From CAIJMU01 sp035531315 (GTDB lineage Bacteria; Spirochaetota; Spirochaetia; Treponematales; Rectinemataceae), in NCBI GenBank assembly GCA_035531315.1, contig DATKTD010000023.1, forward strand, positions 1 through 8,794: a DNA stretch of 8,794 nt, given 5' to 3'. Shown here in pieces: positions 5,936 through 8,794 of the stretch (position 1 is its first letter; each line of letters opens with the position of its first letter). The position numbers and the translations under genes are program-made. Below the pieces are notes generated by a model, which saw only the letters and a list, made by a program, of their open reading frames with translations, had not been told where the DNA came from and did not search any database.

Positions 5936-8794
5936 TCATCGACCCAGGCTGTCCCTCAAGCCTTGAAAATCGAAGTCGTTCGCCATTCGGCGAAGTTGAT
6001 CGGCGAGTTCCGGACTAGTGGCGCGAATGTTCTCGATGAGTTCGATCATCTCGTCGATGCGCGCCGCGACGATCGCTTGGCGGAGCTTGGCCAGCATCCC
6101 TGCGGGAAGGGATAGCAAAGCCTCCTTGTCGAGGGGAGGCCTGGTCGCATCGCCTTCGATCGGGTCGATCGGGTCGATCGGGCCCCGACTGCCGATGGGC
6201 CGATTTTCGGCGGCGCCGAGTACCTCCTCCACTTTTCGAAACAAGGCTTCCTCGGTAAAGGGCTTGCCGATGAAGTTGGTGCCGGCCTCGAGCACCCCAT
6301 GATGGACGATGGCGTCGTCGGTATACCCGGACATGAAAATGACCTTGATCGTGGGGCTGTCTTTCAGGAATTCGTTGGCGAGAAGCCTGCCGCCCATGCG
6401 CGGCATGACCACATCGGTGAGGAGGAGGTCGATTTGGCCCCTGTATCGTCTGTAGATTTCGAGGGCTTCTTCTCCGTTCGAGGCGGTCATCACTTTGTAG
6501 CCCGCGCCGTCCAAGCTCCTTTGAGCCACCTTGCGCAGGGCATCCTCGTCTTCGACCACGAGGATGGTCGCCTTGCCCGCCTGATGCGGCGAGTCGATCG
6601 CCTCCGCCTTTTCGATGGCGGCGGGGACCGGGGCCGAGCTGTCCAGCGGGAAATAAATCTTGAAGGTGGTCCCATGGCCCAGCTCGCTATAGACCCAGAT
6701 GCTGCCGCCGCTCTGATTGATGATGCCGTAGACGGTGGAGAGGCCGAGACCGGTGCCCTTGCCCCTCTCCTTGGTTGTGAAGAAGGGCTCGAAGATCCTG
6801 GCCTTGGTCTGCTCGTCCATGCCGCTGCCGGAGTCCGATACCGCCAGCATGACGTAGGGGCCCGGCTCCATACCCTCGTGAAGCGCGGCGTGCTCGCTAT
6901 CGAGATCCACCTTGCCCGTCTCGATCGTCAACTTCCCCCCCTCCGGCATGGCGTCGCGGGCGTTCACGACGAGATTCATCAGGACTTGCTCGATCTGTCC
7001 GGGGTCGGCCCGGGTCAGACCGATGTCGGGGGCGAGGGCCAGGACGAGATCGATGTCCTCGCCGAGAATTCTCCTGAGCATCTTCTCGAGTCCCGTGGTC
7101 ACGTGGTTCAGATCGAGGGGGACGGGCTGAAGGACCTGTTTGCGGCTGAAGGCGAGAAGCTGGCGCGTGAGCCCCGCGGCGCGCTCGGCGGCTTTTTTTA
7201 CCTCTAGCAGGTCGTCCCTTCGAGGATCGCCGTCGGGCGTCGCCTTGAGCACGAAGCCCGTGTTGCTCAGGATGACGGAGAGGATGTTGTTGAAATCGTG
7301 GGCGACTCCGCCGGCGAGGCTTCCGATGGCCTCCATTTTTTGGGCGCCGCGAAGCTGGGCCTCGAGATCGCTCCGCACCTGTTCGGCCTGCTTGCGCGCT
7401 GTAATGTCCCTAAAGAACCACACCCTGCCGAAGATGCCGCCTTTCGCGTCGAGGAGGGGCGCCGAATAGCGCTCGAACACGGTCCCGCTTTTGAGGGCGA
7501 TCTCTTCTTGGCTCGAGGCTTCGAAGGTCGCGTTGATTTCGTCTATTCTTGCCAGGAAAACATCGGGATCTTCGATCTTGTCGATAACCGATTGTATCGT
7601 GCGCTCGTCGGACTTGGAGTCGATGACCTCTCGGGGGATGCCGAACATGTCAACGAAGTGTCGGTTGTGCGAAACGATGGTGCCATTGACGTCCACGACG
7701 AGGATGCCGTCGATGCTGGCTTCCTGCTGGGTCGAGAGAAGGAGGTTGCGGAAACGCAGTTCTGATTCCGCCCGCTTGGTTTCGGTGACATCCCTGAAGT
7801 ACCAGACCCGGCCGAAGACTTTCCGCTTCGCGTCGAGGAGGGGGGCCGAATAGCGATCGATGATGGTACCCTTGTTGAGGACCATTTCATCCCGACTTGT
7901 CTCGTGGGGTTTGGCGTCGATTTCGGCGACTCGCTTAAGGAAATCCTCAACATCCGGCACTTGAGCGAGCACGGATTCCCAGAATCGCTCATCGGAACCG
8001 GGTATGGTCGCCGCATCGGGGATGTCGAACAATTCGGCGAAACGGCGGTTATGCGAAATCACCCTATTATCTTTGACCACGAGTATGCCGTCGATGCTGG
8101 CTTCCTGCTGGGTCGAGAGGATCAGGTTGCGGAAACGCAATTCGGATTCCGTCTGCTTGCGGAGAAGGGCTATGCCTATGCTGGCGCCCAGGCCTTCGAG
8201 GAAGTCTATCACATCGACTTCGAAGCGATCGCGTCGACGATCGTTGAGCTGGAGAAGACCAGTGATTTCGCCCTTCGACCTGAGAGGGATGAGGGCGACG
8301 GATTCGTAGCCCGCTCTTCCGCAACTGTTGCGCATGTTTTCCGGACTGTCGACCCGGGCGATCGAGGGCGGAAGCTCGCTTATGGAGTTGCTCCAGAAGC
8401 TCCCGCCGGGAGTGAAGAAGGGCAGACCCGGATCGGTCCTGGCCTGGAGGATGCTCCCGCACACGCATTGGAGCCAGGCGCGGCCATCGGCGTCGCGCAG
8501 GACGTCTCCGGCCTCGTCGCGGGCGCAGAGCAGACATTCGTCCCGCAGGAAGCCTTCCTCAAACCCAATGGTCACGTAAAACGGGAAGTCGTCACCCTCC
8601 TGCATGCGGATACCGACAGCTTGGACATCGAGGCTCTCCTGCACCGAACGCAAAATGTCGTGGAGGGTGTCGCTCTCGGCTTCGGCGCTATTGAGGGTCT
8701 CGAGAATCTTGCGCACGAGACGATCGCGGCCCTGGGCCTTCATCCTCTCGGAGATATCGCGGATGTTGCACTGGATGATGTCGCGGCCGTGGAT
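5936..8794 (-). CDS. Hybrid sensor histidine kinase (PAS end-GAF-PAS-PAS-HisKA-HATPase-receiver-helical tail), N-terminus beyond window
   Basis: The frame is open to the right edge. The 17 codons before the first ATG (8743) encode GRDIIQCNIRDISER, the typical end of a PAS/PAC domain, so that ATG is internal. Numbering from it: a GAF domain (about 8-195) with clustered cysteines (70, 73, 93, 95, 141); two similar PAS domains (201-327, 328-454), each starting with an ELRFRNL segment; HisKA with phosphosite His482 (GGVAHDFNN); HATPase with N-box Asn590/Asn594, G1 DSGSGM (637-642), FEPFFTTK and GKGTGLGLS; a receiver (about 726-842) with Glu731-Asp732, phosphoacceptor Asp777 and Lys827; a Pro/Ile-rich linker; and a helical C-terminal domain (about 872-935). 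No membrane segment is visible, so this part is cytoplasmic. The HisKA/HATPase belongs to the AHDFNN class common in multi-PAS hybrid kinases. The HD-GYP regulator 18 nt downstream is the probable partner. The signal is unknown. Confidence 0.93.
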   Translation of the reverse strand: MHGRDIIQCNIRDISERMKAQGRDRLVRKILETLNSAEAESDTLHDILRSVQESLDVQAVGIRMQEGDDFPFYVTIGFEEGFLRDECLLCARDEAGDVLRDADGRAWLQCVCGSILQARTDPGLPFFTPGGSFWSNSISELPPSIARVDSPENMRNSCGRAGYESVALIPLRSKGEITGLLQLNDRRRDRFEVDVIDFLEGLGASIGIALLRKQTESELRFRNLILSTQQEASIDGILVVKDNRVISHNRRFAELFDIPDAATIPGSDERFWESVLAQVPDVEDFLKRVAEIDAKPHETSRDEMVLNKGTIIDRYSAPLLDAKRKVFGRVWYFRDVTETKRAESELRFRNLLLSTQQEASIDGILVVDVNGTIVSHNRHFVDMFGIPREVIDSKSDERTIQSVIDKIEDPDVFLARIDEINATFEASSQEEIALKSGTVFERYSAPLLDAKGGIFGRVWFFRDITARKQAEQVRSDLEAQLRGAQKMEAIGSLAGGVAHDFNNILSVILSNTGFVLKATPDGDPRRDDLLEVKKAAERAAGLTRQLLAFSRKQVLQPVPLDLNHVTTGLEKMLRRILGEDIDLVLALAPDIGLTRADPGQIEQVLMNLVVNARDAMPEGGKLTIETGKVDLDSEHAALHEGMEPGPYVMLAVSDSGSGMDEQTKARIFEPFFTTKERGKGTGLGLSTVYGIINQSGGSIWVYSELGHGTTFKIYFPLDSSAPVPAAIEKAEAIDSPHQAGKATILVVEDEDALRKVAQRSLDGAGYKVMTASNGEEALEIYRRYRGQIDLLLTDVVMPRMGGRLLANEFLKDSPTIKVIFMSGYTDDAIVHHGVLEAGTNFIGKPFTEEALFRKVEEVLGAAENRPIGSRGPIDPIDPIEGDATRPPLDKEALLSLPAGMLAKLRQAIVAARIDEMIELIENIRATSPELADQLRRMANDFDFQGLRDSLGR
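6157..6183. repeat. Three tandem copies of a 9-bp unit in the kinase linker
   Basis: CGATCGGGT is repeated at 6157-6165, 6166-6174 and 6175-6183, the last copy ending in C. In the kinase frame it encodes a Pro-Ile-Asp repeat (GPIDPIDPIE) joining the receiver to the C-terminal helical domain. The unit is a multiple of three, so copy-number change would only lengthen or shorten the linker. Confidence 0.85.
7382..8143. repeat. Intragenic tandem duplication of a 381-bp PAS module
   Basis: Two copies, 8143-7763 and 7762-7382 in coding direction, encode the two PAS domains of the hybrid kinase with the same register (offset 381 bp, 127 codons). A 35-bp stretch is identical between 7704-7738 and 8085-8119, a further 16 bp match close by (around 7742-7757 and 8123-8138), and the region encoding the RYSAPLLDAK motif is also nearly identical (from about 7448 and 7829). 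The middle of the PAS fold has diverged strongly. Confidence 0.85.

Overview
The window is GC-rich bacterial DNA. Every gene I can support lies on the minus strand, tightly packed, so the reading order runs from the right end to the left. The content (a membrane chemoreceptor, CheA, a multi-PAS hybrid histidine kinase, an HD-GYP response regulator and an RsbU/RsbW/RsbV-type partner switch) points to a motile, Gram-negative-type, signalling-rich bacterium. A GC-rich spirochaete or deltaproteobacterium-like lineage would fit, but nothing here fixes the taxon. No rRNA, tRNA, CRISPR array, insertion sequence or phage gene was seen.

Right block (8794 to 4787): a long hybrid histidine kinase whose N-terminus lies beyond the window (end of a PAS domain, GAF, two duplicated PAS domains, HisKA, HATPase, receiver, helical tail). 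It is followed 18 nt later by a receiver/HD-GYP protein, a predicted cyclic-di-GMP phosphodiesterase. The two probably form one transcription unit and one signalling pair.

Middle (4722 to 4225): mgsA, methylglyoxal synthase, the only metabolic enzyme, sits in the same orientation between two signalling blocks. The 102-nt gap after it holds the window's most AT-rich patch and a small perfect inverted repeat, a plausible promoter/operator for the left block.

Left block (4122 to 1): a dCache-type methyl-accepting chemotaxis protein; a receiver-PP2C phosphatase (RsbU/SpoIIE type); a protein with an RsbW-type kinase domain and a STAS (RsbV-type) domain in one continuous frame; and the first 70 codons of cheA. 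The last three overlap by 4 bp at each junction (GTGA, ATGA), so they are probably translationally coupled. The likely logic, which is inference, is: chemoreceptor to CheA, CheA to the receiver of the PP2C phosphatase, and the phosphatase against the RsbW-type kinase to set STAS phosphorylation. That would be a chemosensory array driving a partner switch rather than, or in addition to, the flagellar motor. The kinase-STAS fusion, with a good internal ribosome binding site in front of the STAS part, is the most unusual single feature.
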